Assembly: GCA_947650285.1 (NCBI GenBank)
Contig: CANTFL010000251.1
Span: forward strand, 124,001-188,000
Source of the DNA: Hyaloperonospora brassicae
Taxonomy: Eukaryota > Oomycota > Peronosporomycetes > Peronosporales > Peronosporaceae
Length of the DNA stretch: 64,000 bases
Direction: 5' to 3'
The stretch's first letter is position 1. Each line of letters begins with the position of its first letter. The notes under the pieces were generated by a model. That model saw nothing but the letters and a program-made list of their open reading frames with translations, was not told where the DNA came from and searched no databases. Of this stretch, positions 45,568-57,101 are shown piece by piece. A program made the translations under genes and the position numbers.

Positions 45568-47958
45568 AGTTGCGCGGCGTCGGAGGCGGTGGTACCGGAG
45601 AGGACGTGAGATGCAGAATGACAAAGATAGTCGAGCTCTACCAATATCCCCAGTGCGGGATCCAGGACGCTCACCCGATCTTTGTATCCCAGTTCTCCGG
45701 CTCTATTCACTGCTACTTGATCTACTGTGGTACGTCGCACTTCTTTTTCCGTGGTGTGTGCTCCTCAAATCACAAATGAGTTGCTGAAGGCGGGCTGGCT
45801 CACGAGTAGTTTCCAAAGCCTTAGTATTCTCTCTGCAGTGCGTGTGGTTTGCTTCGACGAAGGTCATTCGTTGGGTACACTCCCCCTGAATACGATACAG
45901 ACCCATCTTACGCACAGAGTCAGGATTACAGGTCACGTTTCGACAACGCATACACCATTCTGCGCAAATAGCTTTAGCGTCCACGTGTCCACATCGTAAA
46001 GTACTATGGCTGTGATTTCAAAGCCAACAAGCTCGATGGAGCGAGAATCAATCGGTCTATCATTCGTATCGCAATGACGAAACGCCATTGCGAAGGCTAA
46101 CGGTGCCGATCACATTACCATCGAGAAGAAGATGGGAGCAAGAGCGATGCACTTTGGCTGATGACGATGCTAAGGACATCGGAATTTAAATGATGTTACT
46201 AGCGAGGGAGATGACAGTCTTATATTTGGAGAAATTGGAATCCATGCAGCGCACGCAAAGCGCACTGCGGCTAGAAACAGCGAGGGTCATTTGTTTCAGT
46301 CCGATGGGCTCTCCACTTTTCAAGTCATCGGATAAGTTTCTGGTGGTTTAAAAAGCAGAGCCTTTCGTTTGTTCTTCAAATCTAGAAGTGATGAATAGAC
46401 AGAAACGGAACGCTAAGAAAAATGGGAGAGCCTATTTTTGCATAGTAGGGGACGAACATAGACAATAGCGAGCGGTTGGGCGGCGCAGCACACGAAGGGT
46501 ATCGACACCCTTCGTGCGCTGCGCCGCCCAGATCACGCACTCACGTTTGAGCTACCACGTAAGGTGCGAGCGCAGGCAAAAATAAGTCGACTGAACACGT
46601 TCCCGTTCACTGAGATGGGACTGCACAGAGTCAGGCAACCAGATAGTATGCTATCACTTGTGCTTCATGTCCTCGAGTAACAGGTCCGGTACGTGACGGC
46701 AGCAATCAAATGTCGGGTCAGAGGGACCTGTCCGATGTTTCTGCTAGCGCGTCGACCGTATCCGCTGCTGAACTCGCGCGGTGGTCGACAATTTTACACG
46801 GAGCGAACCTTGTACTATGGCGATTGCGAGAGACATCAAACAAGTTTCCGCAACCTTTTTTGACGCGGCTCTACTTCGACGGCAGATGGTTGAAAGCAGG
46901 GTTGGACAGGAATGATTGATGTGCCAGGCCTCGTTGAGCAGTGCAACGAGATCTGCTCGGTGGAACGCGACGCCATCGTCAAACGAGCAATCGGCGGGGA
47001 TCTTACATATGTCAAAAGTTATGAATCACCTCACACCTACAAATGGAGATGCTATCCCTCGTGGTTCCACCGTACCATCCATGTCTTCTTTGATCCCCCG
47101 ATCATATGTTCGTGTTTGATGCGAAAGTTGCCGCATTGACTGATGGGCCGAAGGGCTTTGACCGCCATATTTATAGGGTTTGATAAACAGCGTTGATCGA
47201 TCCCGACAAGCGATAGATGACTTGCTATGAATGTTATCATCGAAGCTTTTATTTCATGCGGTGCGTCACCACGTAAAGCCCCAGCGACAGACACAGCAGG
47301 TTTCGGATGCACCTGGAGAAGAAGACTAATCATCGATTGCCTCATTTACGGGGAGCTCAAATGGCAGATTCAGCCTGGCGTGCAGCCGCGCTCTTTGCTC
47401 TTGCCCCTCGTATCGCGTGGACTACGTAACAAACATATAAATTGATGGTATGTTGGAATAAAACTAGTTGACAAGTGCTCACCCTACGACGAAGTGACCT
47501 AGCGGACGTTTCTTGATCAATCAAAGTGAATAATTTGACTACTGTGTAGGGTGAACGTACGCAAGTCGTCTTCCGCGAACAAGCGAGCAAGCTAATGAGT
47601 AACTAACACCCACTGATACCTTGCGAAGCAGCGACAAGGTGCTAGTTTATCAGAACCATGTGCTACGTAGTACACAACATCCTCCTGACGCAATACAATC
47701 GCCTCTGATCGTCTCGCGTCGCCAAACGTCAAGTTTCAAGTTTCAACTTTGAGCACACAAGCAAATACACCAGCAATCGATTTGGGTCGTGTGCATCCAT
47801 CCCAATCCATCGTCGACCCACTTCCAAACTCGAAACCGCTACGTACCAACATCCAAACCATAAACCAAAGGCCATAAACCACTAAGACACGCGCTGCGCG
47901 CCGCCCCACAGCGCCACATCCACTCACCACCCGCCTTCCAAACGTATCCCATACACTA
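45568..47958. other. No supported gene; contains a strong palindrome
   Basis: Short open frames only. The frame 46710-46919 on the plus strand has no domain. The inverted repeat at 46477-46530 is described separately. The last ~200 bases are the likely promoter of the JTB-like gene. Confidence 0.5.
46477..46530. repeat. 24-bp inverted repeat (hairpin) with 6-base loop
   Basis: Arms 46477-46500 and 46507-46530 pair at 23 of 24 positions, with one mismatch that would be a G-U pair in one RNA strand. The loop is ATCGAC. The arm is GC-rich (GGGCGGCGCAGC) in AT-rich surroundings. A second, outer inverted pair (TATTTTTGC at 46433-46441 and GCAAAAATA at 46576-46584) brackets it, giving a possible 150-bp foldback element. 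Confidence 0.85.
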
Positions 47959-48575
47959 ATGCACTCCATCCGTCGTCGATTGCGCCATCAAAGTGCTCCG
48001 TCCAGCGCCGCGTTCGTTCCGAAGACGCGAGCGAATGACGAGACGGACAATCCACTGCGCCGTCGCGATCCGTCGCAAGTGTCCGCCCACCGCGTGTACG
48101 ATCCATCGTCGGGTCTCGCGTGTTTCTTAGTGGGTAAGTGCGTGCCGTGTTCGGAGATGGAGAAGACGGAGGAAGAAAAAATGTGCCGCGAGACGGGCTA
48201 CCGGCAGGAGCTCGAGTGTCCCCGCGCGTGGACGGCCTCGACGCCGTCGCTGGTAGCAGACCCCGAAGGGGGCGGCCAGAAGCGGTTCCAGTCGTGTTTT
48301 CCCAATACAACACTCTTTCATGGTGTGGCAGTGCTGAAGTTTGAGGTACAAAGAGTGACGGGCAGTTGGGTGGTCTGGAATGGGGTTCGATGAGCTCGTC
48401 GGTTGAATGTGGAAGAGGCTCGAGGAGGGGAAGAGAGAGATAATGATGCGAGTGGTGTGTTTGCTATGTGTTGTAGGCCGTGATGATCGTGCTGCTGATT
48501 GTGTCGGTCGTGTTGCTGCGGCGGGAGCGCAGGAAACACTTGAGCGCGTTCAACTTGCTGCAGGACGCTGAGTGA
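47959..48575 (+). CDS. JTB-family (jumping translocation breakpoint-like) membrane protein
   Basis: Two exons, 47959-48345 and 48477-48575, with a 131-bp GT-AG intron at phase 0; 161 residues. The family signature is visible: CVPCSEMEK (61-69), CRETGYRQELEC (76-87) and a third Cys in FQSCFP (110-115), matching the JTB pattern C-x2-C, C-x-x-TGY-x5-C and C before the membrane segment. A single transmembrane helix (about 130-145, AVMIVLLIVSVVLL) is supplied by the junction and exon 2, followed by a short basic tail RRERRKHLSAFNLL. Animal JTB is a small type-I membrane protein linked to mitochondrial and cytokinesis functions; its role in oomycetes is unknown. No clear signal peptide precedes the Cys domain, so the true start or a further 5' exon may have been missed. 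Confidence 0.7.
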
Positions 48576-51461
48576 CGTGCTCTGGGGACGTGCACTAACA
48601 TGTGGGCCGATCTTTCGGTGACGTTACGACTATGTGACAACATCTGCGAGGAAAATGAGGAGATGAAAGTTTGTCAATCGATCTATCGCTCTGCAGTTGG
48701 AATCTGTTTGTCGTGGGCGATCGTTGAGCAAACAAGGAGAGCGACAAGTAATGTCGCAATAGCACTTGCGTTGATGCATGGACTTCCCAGCACGACGAAT
48801 GGCTCAAGATCCAGTAGCTAGGGCGTTCTTCTTTGCTGCTTATCAATGCTAGCGTACAAGTTGATCTGCACAAGTCAATATCAAAGTCTCGAGAGTTTGT
48901 GTCATTGAACCTGTCATTTGCATGGTATCGCTCGTCCGGTCTCACCGTCGTAGCGCTTTTGCCCCGTCACCATTTACCTATCGCGCGTCTTGGCCTTCAC
49001 TGTGGTCGAATAAGATCGAATGCTTTCGCTCACAGAGGTGCGCTTCATACCGCACAAATTGCACACAGGCGTTGTCTCTTGTGTAAGAACGTCGACCATT
49101 GTGTTTACCGGTTTGTCGAAGCTTTGTGCGTCGCTCCACGCATCGCAGCATTCCCAGCATACTACAACACCTTTCGCGTGAAAGTGTTCGCAACTATGGA
49201 CATACGGTCAGCACTTTCGACATTCGGGAACCTCATGCACACCACTCTTCGTGCTCAGGATCCTGTCTACGCCTTAGCTCGAAGTAGCGTCAGCATTTTG
49301 CAGCGTAAGACAGATCGCAGCTCCACCGAGAAAAGTGCATATCATATGCACTCACCATTTTGCAGCAAAGCTAACGATGTCGGTGTCTTTAGCAGATGTT
49401 GAGTGCATTTTCCGCACAATAGACAGAGTGTCAGGAACATTTCAATACAGCGAAACAACGACAAGTGGCGTATTGGTTGCGGCTGTTCCTTGTCACTAGC
49501 AAACAAATGAGCGCAATGAGTACAGAGCCTAATCCACTGTTCGTGCGAGTCGCACATGATCGCACTGAGATCTGAGTTTGATCGCACACTGCAGCGCGTC
49601 AGTTATTTATGGCACAACATCGATGTGCGTTCGTGATAGCAGTCTGTAAACTTCTTCTTTCTGTGCCTCGTGCTTACATAACATTTGCAGCTCTGTGCAG
49701 TTGGACTGTACCGTCTTACTGCGAAGAGAGTCATGACAAACAGCGCAATGCTCTCGAAACAAGCGATTGAGAAATGCAGCTTCCAAGTCAATTCCTGGTG
49801 ACGTCCGCCGGTCACTGCCACAAGTCTCTCCTTGTGTGTCATGTCTGCTGTTCTTTGTCGGCAGTCCCCGTCACAGCTGCCCCACCCGTCACTGGTTAAC
49901 CATACTGGGCACCGCTACTGGCATTGGCCAGTCCTTGTCGTTGCTGCTTCATGTCTAACTAGGACTACATGAAGACCTCGAGTCGTTTTGATGTCGTGCA
50001 CGGATCTACAGCGGCTACGGACAGTGGCTACATGATGTGTACACTCATGGGACAGGCCCCGCAAGCATGGAGTAGCCGATGAGGTATTGAAAAGGTCGAT
50101 GTGGTGGTCAGCGCTTCCGGGGTGCCCCGCAGGTCCAACATGACGCGCGGAGATGATCAGCTCGTTGGTCGGGCGTTGTGCAGATCCTGGCACGTGCTGC
50201 TGGACCTGCTTACACTGGACGTCGTTCGTGGCCGCGTACTTGAGATAGCGTTTGTTGGACTGGGTCACTGATAGTAAGCAATACAGTAGTAAGCCAAGCG
50301 GTGTCAACCGAGATATGTACATGTCTAGACGACCTGGATCCTGGCCCTCGTACCCCAGTGACCTATCTAAGCCGACTGTTGCCCAGTTCAAGCTGTTTCG
50401 ATTGACAAGTTGTCTTTCACACTTCCCGTTGTTGTAGAAGCGCATGCAGTTAGTTGAGTGGAAAGCGAGGGCGAACATCATGAGACCAGAATGGTTGTGT
50501 AGGCATTGTCGATGGTAACCAGGTTGTCGAGACTCCCCAGCTTGTCGACTGGACCCTGCAGACTATGAGGACCCACGCATGACCTGGAAGAAGTCTCGAG
50601 GGAACAACGACGTCTGAACAGAAGCCCTCACTTCCGACATACCTCCTGTTTGAGCGCGACCACAAACAGTGCTCGTCGAAACCATGCAGCAGCAGATAAA
50701 TCGGCATCGATGGGTGAAACTGTCAGCACGTTCATACTCCGTCGCCTCGACTTATCCTGCGTGACATTGCAGAAAGAATATCTGCGTACGCAAGAGGAGA
50801 GGCTACAAGAGGCGAACACGCCTTTGCTCGAGACACAGTGGATGTGTTGTGGTCGAAGCCAGCGCTCTGAAGGACTCTCGATCCAATACGTACGCTCTGG
50901 TCCTCGCTTCGTGGCAGTAGAAGGAGCTCGCTGATTTTTATCCTCCTCTGCGATCAATTCCAAGCTGTCGACCGCGCTTTGACGTTCTTGTTGTTGTAGT
51001 TACCAAGGCAAGACCAGTCGTCGTCCTGTGCTTCTTCACGTCAGCAAGCACGCAAGTAGCTTCATCACGCAACAACCTCAGGAAAACACTGTGGTGAGGA
51101 CACCTCACAACGCCCAACTCGATCCAAACCACCAGCCCCAACCAACCGAAGGATAAGTGGCTGCATGCATACCCATCACATGGATTCCTGCAGGACTAAA
51201 TGAGATGTCTCCAAGCACGAGAGCTCCTGAGTTTGCTCCTTTGCTTGTACAGGTACAAAATGCATCTATGTATCCATGTAAGCATGTAAGCAAGCATGTA
51301 AGCAAGTATGTACCCATGTAAGCAAGCATGTACCCATGTAGGTATGTATGTACCCATGTACGTTTGTGCCTAATTATGCCACATGTATGTATGGACGCAC
51401 TTGTTCACAAATTGACTGGAGCCTGTCAGTCGACTCGTCCGTTACGTGTGACATATTTCCA
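48576..51461. other. No supported gene
   Basis: About 2.9 kb. The minus strand from 50963 to 49915 has overlapping open frames with coding-like composition but repeated frame breaks and no recognised domain; possibly a dead gene. The last 200 bases hold a 12-bp repeat array and the SURF2 promoter. Confidence 0.45.
51268..51361. repeat. CATGTAAGCAAG-type 12-bp tandem repeat
   Basis: About seven imperfect units alternating CATGTAAGCAAG and TATGTACC, ending 100 bases before the SURF2 start codon. Confidence 0.8.
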
Positions 51462-52250
51462 ATGGCCGCGCCAGCATCGAGTCTCGAGCCGGCGCTGCAG
51501 CAGCTCTTGGACCAGCACGAGTTCCTCGAGGTGCTCGAGACCGGCGGCCACGATGAGCCTAAGCGTGTGCGCGTGAAGTGCCAACTGACGCAGCACGAGA
51601 TGCTGCCGCGCGCTGACGTTGTGACGGCGCACCTCACGTCCAAGAAGTTTTGCAAAGCGAGAGACTGGTACTGCCACGACTACTCGCAGTACGAGCCGTA
51701 CATTGTCCCGCATCGGCGCCTGCCCAAGTGTTTGTTCTGCAATGTCACGAGTACGATACTGAACCGCATTCCCGCCGAAGTGGAAAAGCACGTGCAGGGC
51801 AAGCGGTACAAGCGGATGAAAGAGCACGTGAAGGTGCAAGTCAGCAAAGGCGACAAGAATGGCAATGACAAGACGCAGTCGAGTAGTGATCGAGACTTTG
51901 ACGCAGACCTTTTTGAGTTTGAGAACAGCCAAGTGATCTACTCGGACGAGGAGGACGAGCAGAGAGATGACAACGATGAAAGCGACGAGCGAGAGGGACG
52001 AACGAAAGCGAGTCAATTGAACAAGGACGAGAACGACGACGACGACATGGCCGACTTGTACCCTGACGATGATGACATGGAGGAAGGAAAAGACAGTGGA
52101 GCTAGAGGCGACGACACGAGCGAGGCGACTGACGAGGCGACCGACGAGGCGTCTCGGAAGAAGCGCCGCGCTACGAGCCATTCAGGTTCCAAGAAGACAC
52201 GGCATCGGTCGAAGCAGGTCAAAAACGCCAACTCTTGTGTACCGACATGA
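51462..52250 (+). CDS. SURF2: Surfeit locus protein 2 (SURF2) family protein
   Basis: A single-exon protein of 262 residues, close to the animal SURF2 length (about 256). The conserved N-terminal half (about 8-122) reads LEPALQQLLDQHEFLEVLE, then VRVKCQLTQHEMLPRADVVTAHL, KKFCKARDWYCHDYSQYEPYIVPH and LPKCLFCNVTSTILNRIPAEVEKHVQGKRY, matching the SURF2 family through its CxLT-HEMP-like and L-T-x-x-x-x-N-x-x-x-x-V-x-x-H-x-x-G-[KR]-[KR]-[FY] patterns. The C-terminal half is very acidic (Asp/Glu-rich) and ends in a basic KKRR...KKTRHRSK stretch, suggesting nuclear or nucleolar location. SURF2's molecular role is poorly known; links to ribosome biogenesis have been reported in animals. It is convergent with biotin synthase, with 153 bases between the stops. 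The ATG at 51462 begins the conserved domain; an upstream in-frame extension from 51348 looks noncoding. Confidence 0.85.
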   Translation: MAAPASSLEPALQQLLDQHEFLEVLETGGHDEPKRVRVKCQLTQHEMLPRADVVTAHLTSKKFCKARDWYCHDYSQYEPYIVPHRRLPKCLFCNVTSTILNRIPAEVEKHVQGKRYKRMKEHVKVQVSKGDKNGNDKTQSSSDRDFDADLFEFENSQVIYSDEEDEQRDDNDESDEREGRTKASQLNKDENDDDDMADLYPDDDDMEEGKDSGARGDDTSEATDEATDEASRKKRRATSHSGSKKTRHRSKQVKNANSCVPT

Positions 52251-52403
52251 ACCAAATACAACTAAGTCAAAAGGTGGTGGAAAACTGTGTGTCGAGATGG
52301 TGATCGATGATGACGCTCGCAACGTCAAGTCGGTTGACTCGAGCGTACAGTCTTGTTTCGTGACGGCGTCTTCTTCGTGCTGCACACACTTTCTTTGCCG
52401 AAC
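52251..52403. other. Short 3' intergenic region between convergent SURF2 and biotin synthase
   Basis: 153 bases must hold both transcript ends; overlap of the two 3' UTRs is likely. Confidence 0.5.
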
Positions 52404-53844
52404 TTAAGCCACGGCCTCGTTCGCCACGGCCTCGTTCGCCACGGCCTCGTTCGCCACGGGTGCCGAATGCGTCACCTTGACGATGTAAGGCGTCGACTTG
52501 TGCGCCTGGTACGCCGGCTTGCCCTTGAGTCCAAAGCTCTCAAACAGCATCTTGTCCTTTTCGAAGGCCGGGTTGGCCGTCGTGAGCAGCGTGTCGCCGT
52601 TGAAGATCGAGTTGGCACCGGCCATGAACATCATGCCCTGCTCCGAGTCGGTAAACGACATGCGGCCTGCGCTCAGCCGCACCATGGTCTTGGGCATGAC
52701 AATGCGTGCAGTGGCAATCATCCGCGCCATGTCGGACGCCGTGACCGGTGCCACGTCGTCGTCAAACAGCGGCGTGCCTTCGACGGACACCAAGGCATTG
52801 ATCGGCACGGACTCGGGGTGCTCGTCCATCGTCGCCAGCGTGTGCAAGAGGCCAATGCGGTCCACCTTGTCCTCGCCCAGCCCCAAGATCCCGCCGCAGC
52901 AGACAGAGATCCCGGCGCGCCGGACGTTTGCAATCGTTGCAAGTCGGTCGTCGTACGTCCGCGTCGTCACGACTTTGGCATAGTGCTCGCGACTCGTGTC
53001 CAAGTTGTGGTTGTAGGCCGACAGCCCCGCTTCCTTGAGCGCCACGGCCTGTTCTGCCGTGAGCATCCCGAGCGTGCAGCACACTTCGAGGTCCAGGGCC
53101 TTGACCTGCCGCACCATGTTCAGCACGTGCTGGAACGCGTGCTTCTTGCCCACTTCGCGCCACGCAGAGCCCATGCAGAACCGCGTGCTGCCTGCTGCTT
53201 TCGCCCGGCGCGCCATCTCGACCACTTCGTCAACCTACACACAACATCAAGTGAATCAGTGAGCCACAAGCGTACGTACACATGATGTCAACATGTAGCC
53301 ATCGCGCACAAAAGCATGTGGTGCACATCGGAACCGAAAATACAAAAAGTAAATCGAAATAGAAATCGATCGATCGATCGATCGTAGAAAACTCAATGTA
53401 TACAGATGTATACACCACCTCTACCACTGCAGAGCGAGCGTTCGTCGATATGACCGCCTGCCGCTGGCTGCGTACCTTTTTCGTTGGCTCGGGCTTGACA
53501 AACGTCTTGTAGCGCGACGACTGCGAGCAGTACTTGCAGTCTTCGGTGCAGCCGCCGGTTTTGATCGACAGCAGTGTGCACTGCTGCACTTCCGTCGGGT
53601 CAAAGTGCATGCGGTGGACCGTCGCGGCCTTGTAGACGAGTTCGAGCAGCGGCTGGTCGTAGATGCTCTGCACTTCGGCTTTCGTCCAGTCGTGGCGCAC
53701 GTGGGGCGACAGACCGGGGATGGTGAGCGACACGGTGGCGGCCGACGCGTGGGTTACGTGGCGCATTGGCGTGCGGGTTACCATTGAGGATACCCACGAC
53801 GAGGACGACGCCGACGACGCCAGTGGCGTGAGCTGGCGGAGCAT
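52404..53844 (-). CDS. BIOB: Biotin synthase, probably mitochondrial
   Basis: Two exons on the minus strand, 53844-53476 and 53234-52404, with a 241-bp GT-AG intron at phase 0; 399 residues. This radical-SAM enzyme inserts sulfur into dethiobiotin in the last step of biotin synthesis. The CxxxCxxC cluster motif is [10 protein letters not shown] (Cys 99, 103, 106). Ligands for the second, [2Fe-2S] cluster are present: Cys in RFCMGSAWR (about 143), Cys in [10 protein letters not shown], and Arg in [16 protein letters not shown] and [13 protein letters not shown] are further family landmarks. The first ~40 residues are Ser/Thr/Arg-rich without acidic residues, as in mitochondrial presequences. 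The C-terminus ends in three VANEA pentapeptides not found in the family. The splice sites are fixed by the need to rejoin PTKK to [12 protein letters not shown]. Confidence 0.95.
52408..52459 (-). repeat. 15-bp in-frame tandem repeat at the biotin synthase C-terminus
   Basis: Three identical copies of GCCACGGCCTCGTTC (plus-strand reading) and a partial fourth, coding for VANEA repeats directly before the stop. Confidence 0.9.
53235..53475 (-). other. Intron of biotin synthase
   Basis: GTACGC donor and GTGTAG acceptor on the minus strand. It contains a short (GATC)n run (about 53367-53384). It separates the radical-SAM cluster exon from the rest. Confidence 0.85.
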
Positions 53845-56200
53845 TATGGGTACAAAAGTGGGTCGCCGGGCACGGCGAGTTGTTCGGTTGTGTTGAAAGC
53901 GCTTGCCGAGTGGGGTGCAGGAGGGCGAGGTTGAAGTAGCGCGTTGAAGTGGCACGAAGCAGTTTGTGGAGGGTTCTATAATTTGCTGAGCAGCATCCAA
54001 ACACGCAGGCAGCATAATCACCACGTACAGGTTTGCCACATGCACGCGGGGATATTCGTTTGTGCAGGTAGGGAGGGCATTCAAGTGCGAGAAAGATAAA
54101 CGTGGGTGGGAGGACTGCACAAGTGAATAAATGACCTGACCGCTGGTAGGTTAGTGCGCTTGTGCCACTTAAGCCGTTGCTCTCATGACTTGCAATATTT
54201 AGTATGATCTGAACAGATCGTGCCCACATCTGTGTCGATATCGTCGATATGATCTTATGATCGCAGCGATTGAGCACCGATCATAGTGGGTTCAACGATC
54301 GCGCAAATGGACAATCTGCGTATTGTAAAAGCATGAGGTTTTGCCATTGTCGTCGTTGCCGTCACGCGCCATCGTCTCCGCCCTTTGGTCTACTGCATTC
54401 TACAAGTACTCGTGAGGTGCTGGTCATACAGTGTGGAGTCATATCATGTTCATTGTCCCGGCTGGAGACTAGGATAATGACCCCCACTTTTTGAATGGCG
54501 GTGTAAACCCCCAACCTGCCATTAGAGATCTATGACGTGCCTCAATGAAGCTCACTCACTCATGTCATATTCGATATGAACATTTGCGAGTCGATACGCA
54601 CTCGATCCAATTGTCGGCAAAACTTCGTCGATAGATCGGGCTTTTGGGTATGTGAGGCTGAGTTGCAGCTATACGGCCTTCAACTTGTTCGCACTTACAA
54701 GCGCGAGGGCCCCGATGTGCTAGTTGCTATTGTTGTGATGGACATTTTGCTGAAGATTGGGACGCAACATTGCTCTGCTGAATACTTCCTAAAGCACGAA
54801 CGTCTTTCGGCACAAATGTACGCTATGCGCGTCTCACAACTCTCACACCGTACACCGAATAGACTGCCCATTTGATCATATTGAGGTGCATGTATCGATT
54901 GCTCACACATATTGCTATGTCTGCAAACGCCGTTTGTACATCCTTGTGCAAACTGTACAGACTGTAGTATCAACGTGGTACACAACTGCAGTTCCACAAG
55001 TTTTCAGGCTTGTCCGAGTCAAAAGAAGCTGCTCTTTGTTCGTCGGATCAGCGGCGCCTTGTTCCCCCTCTTTGTGCGTCGAGTAGCATCGATGTGCATC
55101 ACTGGTAGTACAACTATATGATAGGCGTAGTATGGTACCGATCTGAACGTGTGTTGAGTGTGCATCCTCACAAGAAACAGCGTGTCGCGGTGAACGTGTT
55201 ACCGGACATGTCGGATACATAACAACATGTGACATTTGTGAAACAAGGGAGTTGCGGATGAGAGCCATCACTATCATTCACTCAATACTCCTATCGAATA
55301 ACTTTTGGTCGAATGAAGCGATTGCTAAGCTCCTTCGAACTCATCTCCATCCATCCTCGCATCTTATCACCTCCTACGCGGTACTCAAAATCCTGAGCGC
55401 GTCAAATAGCATGTCTACATCAATGTCAACATAAACAGCCTCACACGACTGTCAGGATAGCTGTGTGACGTGAGTAAAGACGCCCTCGACGCGCTAGAGA
55501 GCTAATACTGCCAAATGGCAATCACACACAACTGTGAAGCGACGACGACGAATGCGTAAGCACACGTAGCGTGAAGATGAATCAGCGCGAAGATGAAGCA
55601 GCGCGAAGATGAAGCAGTGTACATGTATCGGCCATCATCCTCGATGCCCGTAGCTATGGCAGATGCACAGAATAGTACAGCCAAGTACTTGTACCCATAC
55701 CGTTACTCGTTACTCAACCTATTGCTTTCTCACGTGATACGACTACAGTGTTGAGCGTCGGTGTCACGAAGTGTATCGTGTGGATGGCACAGGCGATTTG
55801 CTATAGAAGGTAGAGGGTCAATATTGAAATGGCCGTGGGCAGATACATCAATATAGCCGAATCAGAAGAAGTACTAAGGTTGATGCTCAATACAATCGCT
55901 CATGTCACGAGTCAAAATGTACGGGTTTCCGTACAACGAGTGTCACTCATATAGCAACTGCTTCACCAGAATCGATGAAGTAAAGTCGTCAATTATTCAA
56001 AGTGGTTCTTGAGCTACTGTTCTCTATCATACATTTACTCGATGGTACAGCAGCTAGTGATGTTGTCGATTGAGCAAAAGCATGGCCATCGTTTATACTA
56101 TCAAGGTTCCTTTCATTGAACGTCACCATCACGCACTAAAACTCCCGCATACCACCCGTTAAATCTTCTTACATCAGCTCTCACGACCTCGTAAGGGTAT
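53845..56200. other. No supported gene
   Basis: The region next to 53845 is the biotin synthase promoter. A Cys-rich plus-strand frame at 54912-55121 is noted but not called. A 16-bp tandem repeat lies at 55568-55615. Confidence 0.5.
55568..55615. repeat. 16-bp tandem repeat, three units
   Basis: AGCGCGAAGATGAAGC occurs twice in a row, preceded by a variant with two changes. Confidence 0.85.
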
Positions 56201-56482
56201 AGAGGTGAGGTGAAAAAAGTGAGGGATATTTAGGTACGCGGACGACCTATTATGTCCTGTCATCCGGAAACAAGGTTACCGGGGTGACTGCTACTTTATA
56301 TACTAGGTAGAACTAGGTCTCGGGCAGCAGAACGGCTGCGCGTAGCCTCCTGTCGCGAGATGATCAGGTTCCTCGGTTCCAGTACGGGGCCCTGTATGAC
56401 GTATTGGTCGGCTCGAGAGGTCTCCAACCTATGATTGACAACAGAATCGAGGAAGGTCGTGGCCTCCTGGACTATATCGGGG

Positions 56483-56935
56483 TTAGAAGAAGTTTGAACG
56501 AATTGAAGCCCCTGTATCCATAGCGATTTTCGCCATTCGATCCGCCATTTTGTTGTAGGTGCGATAATGATGTCCCCAGCTGGAGACATGGATATCGTTA
56601 GCGATGGCGCTTGCTTCGGTATATAACTGCACCAAGTGCTGCTTGCGTGGAGGGTGTTGTGTTCGGATTTGCGAAAGCACAAGCGAGCTGTCTCTAATGA
56701 CATGCAGGGGTAAGTAGTCGCTGGCCTTTGCGCGACGAAGACCGTGTACGAGCCCCCAGTATTCAGCGATATTGTTAGTAGTATCGGCAGCGGCATAAGC
56801 CACACTCGCTACCCACAAAACGCATGCGGCGTGCGTCGGAACGTGTAGTCAGACAATAACAGATCCAGATCCACCTGGACCTGGATTTCCGCGGGACCCT
56901 CCATCGAAAAAGAGAAGGTAGAGCACTCCTGGGCA
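56483..56935 (-). pseudogene. LINE RNase H domain
   Basis: All type-1 RNase H landmarks are readable with one in-frame stop and a frame change: FFDGGSRGNPGPGGSGS (first catalytic Asp), TTNNIAEYWGLVHGL (catalytic Glu), VIRDSSLVLSQI (second Asp) and YNKMADRMAKIAMDTG (last Asp). The preservation of catalytic residues suggests the copy is not very old. Confidence 0.85.
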
Positions 56936-57101
56936 CCGTTCGATAGGGCGTACGTGCAGTAAAGGAGGTTTGTCGTAGCAGAGGAGGATATCAGCCAAGG
57001 CCGACCGTACCTGCTTATATAGTTACCCGTCCTCATCCATGTCGGTCTGGTAGGTTGATCCACGAAACCTTTGAACCGACCGGCAATAGATAGTGTTGGT
57101 C

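Noticed and set aside
44260..45624. Use of the upstream Met at 45624 as start of the effector candidate
   Set aside because: It adds 19 mostly basic residues in front of a typical signal peptide, which would then no longer be N-terminal.
49915..50963. Series of minus-strand open frames upstream of SURF2
   Set aside because: The frames change several times and show no recognised domain. Too weak to call even as a pseudogene of a known family.
54912..55121. Cys-rich plus-strand frame (PCANCTDC and similar) that might be a zinc-finger remnant
   Set aside because: Neighbouring frames do not continue it and ligand spacing does not match a known finger.
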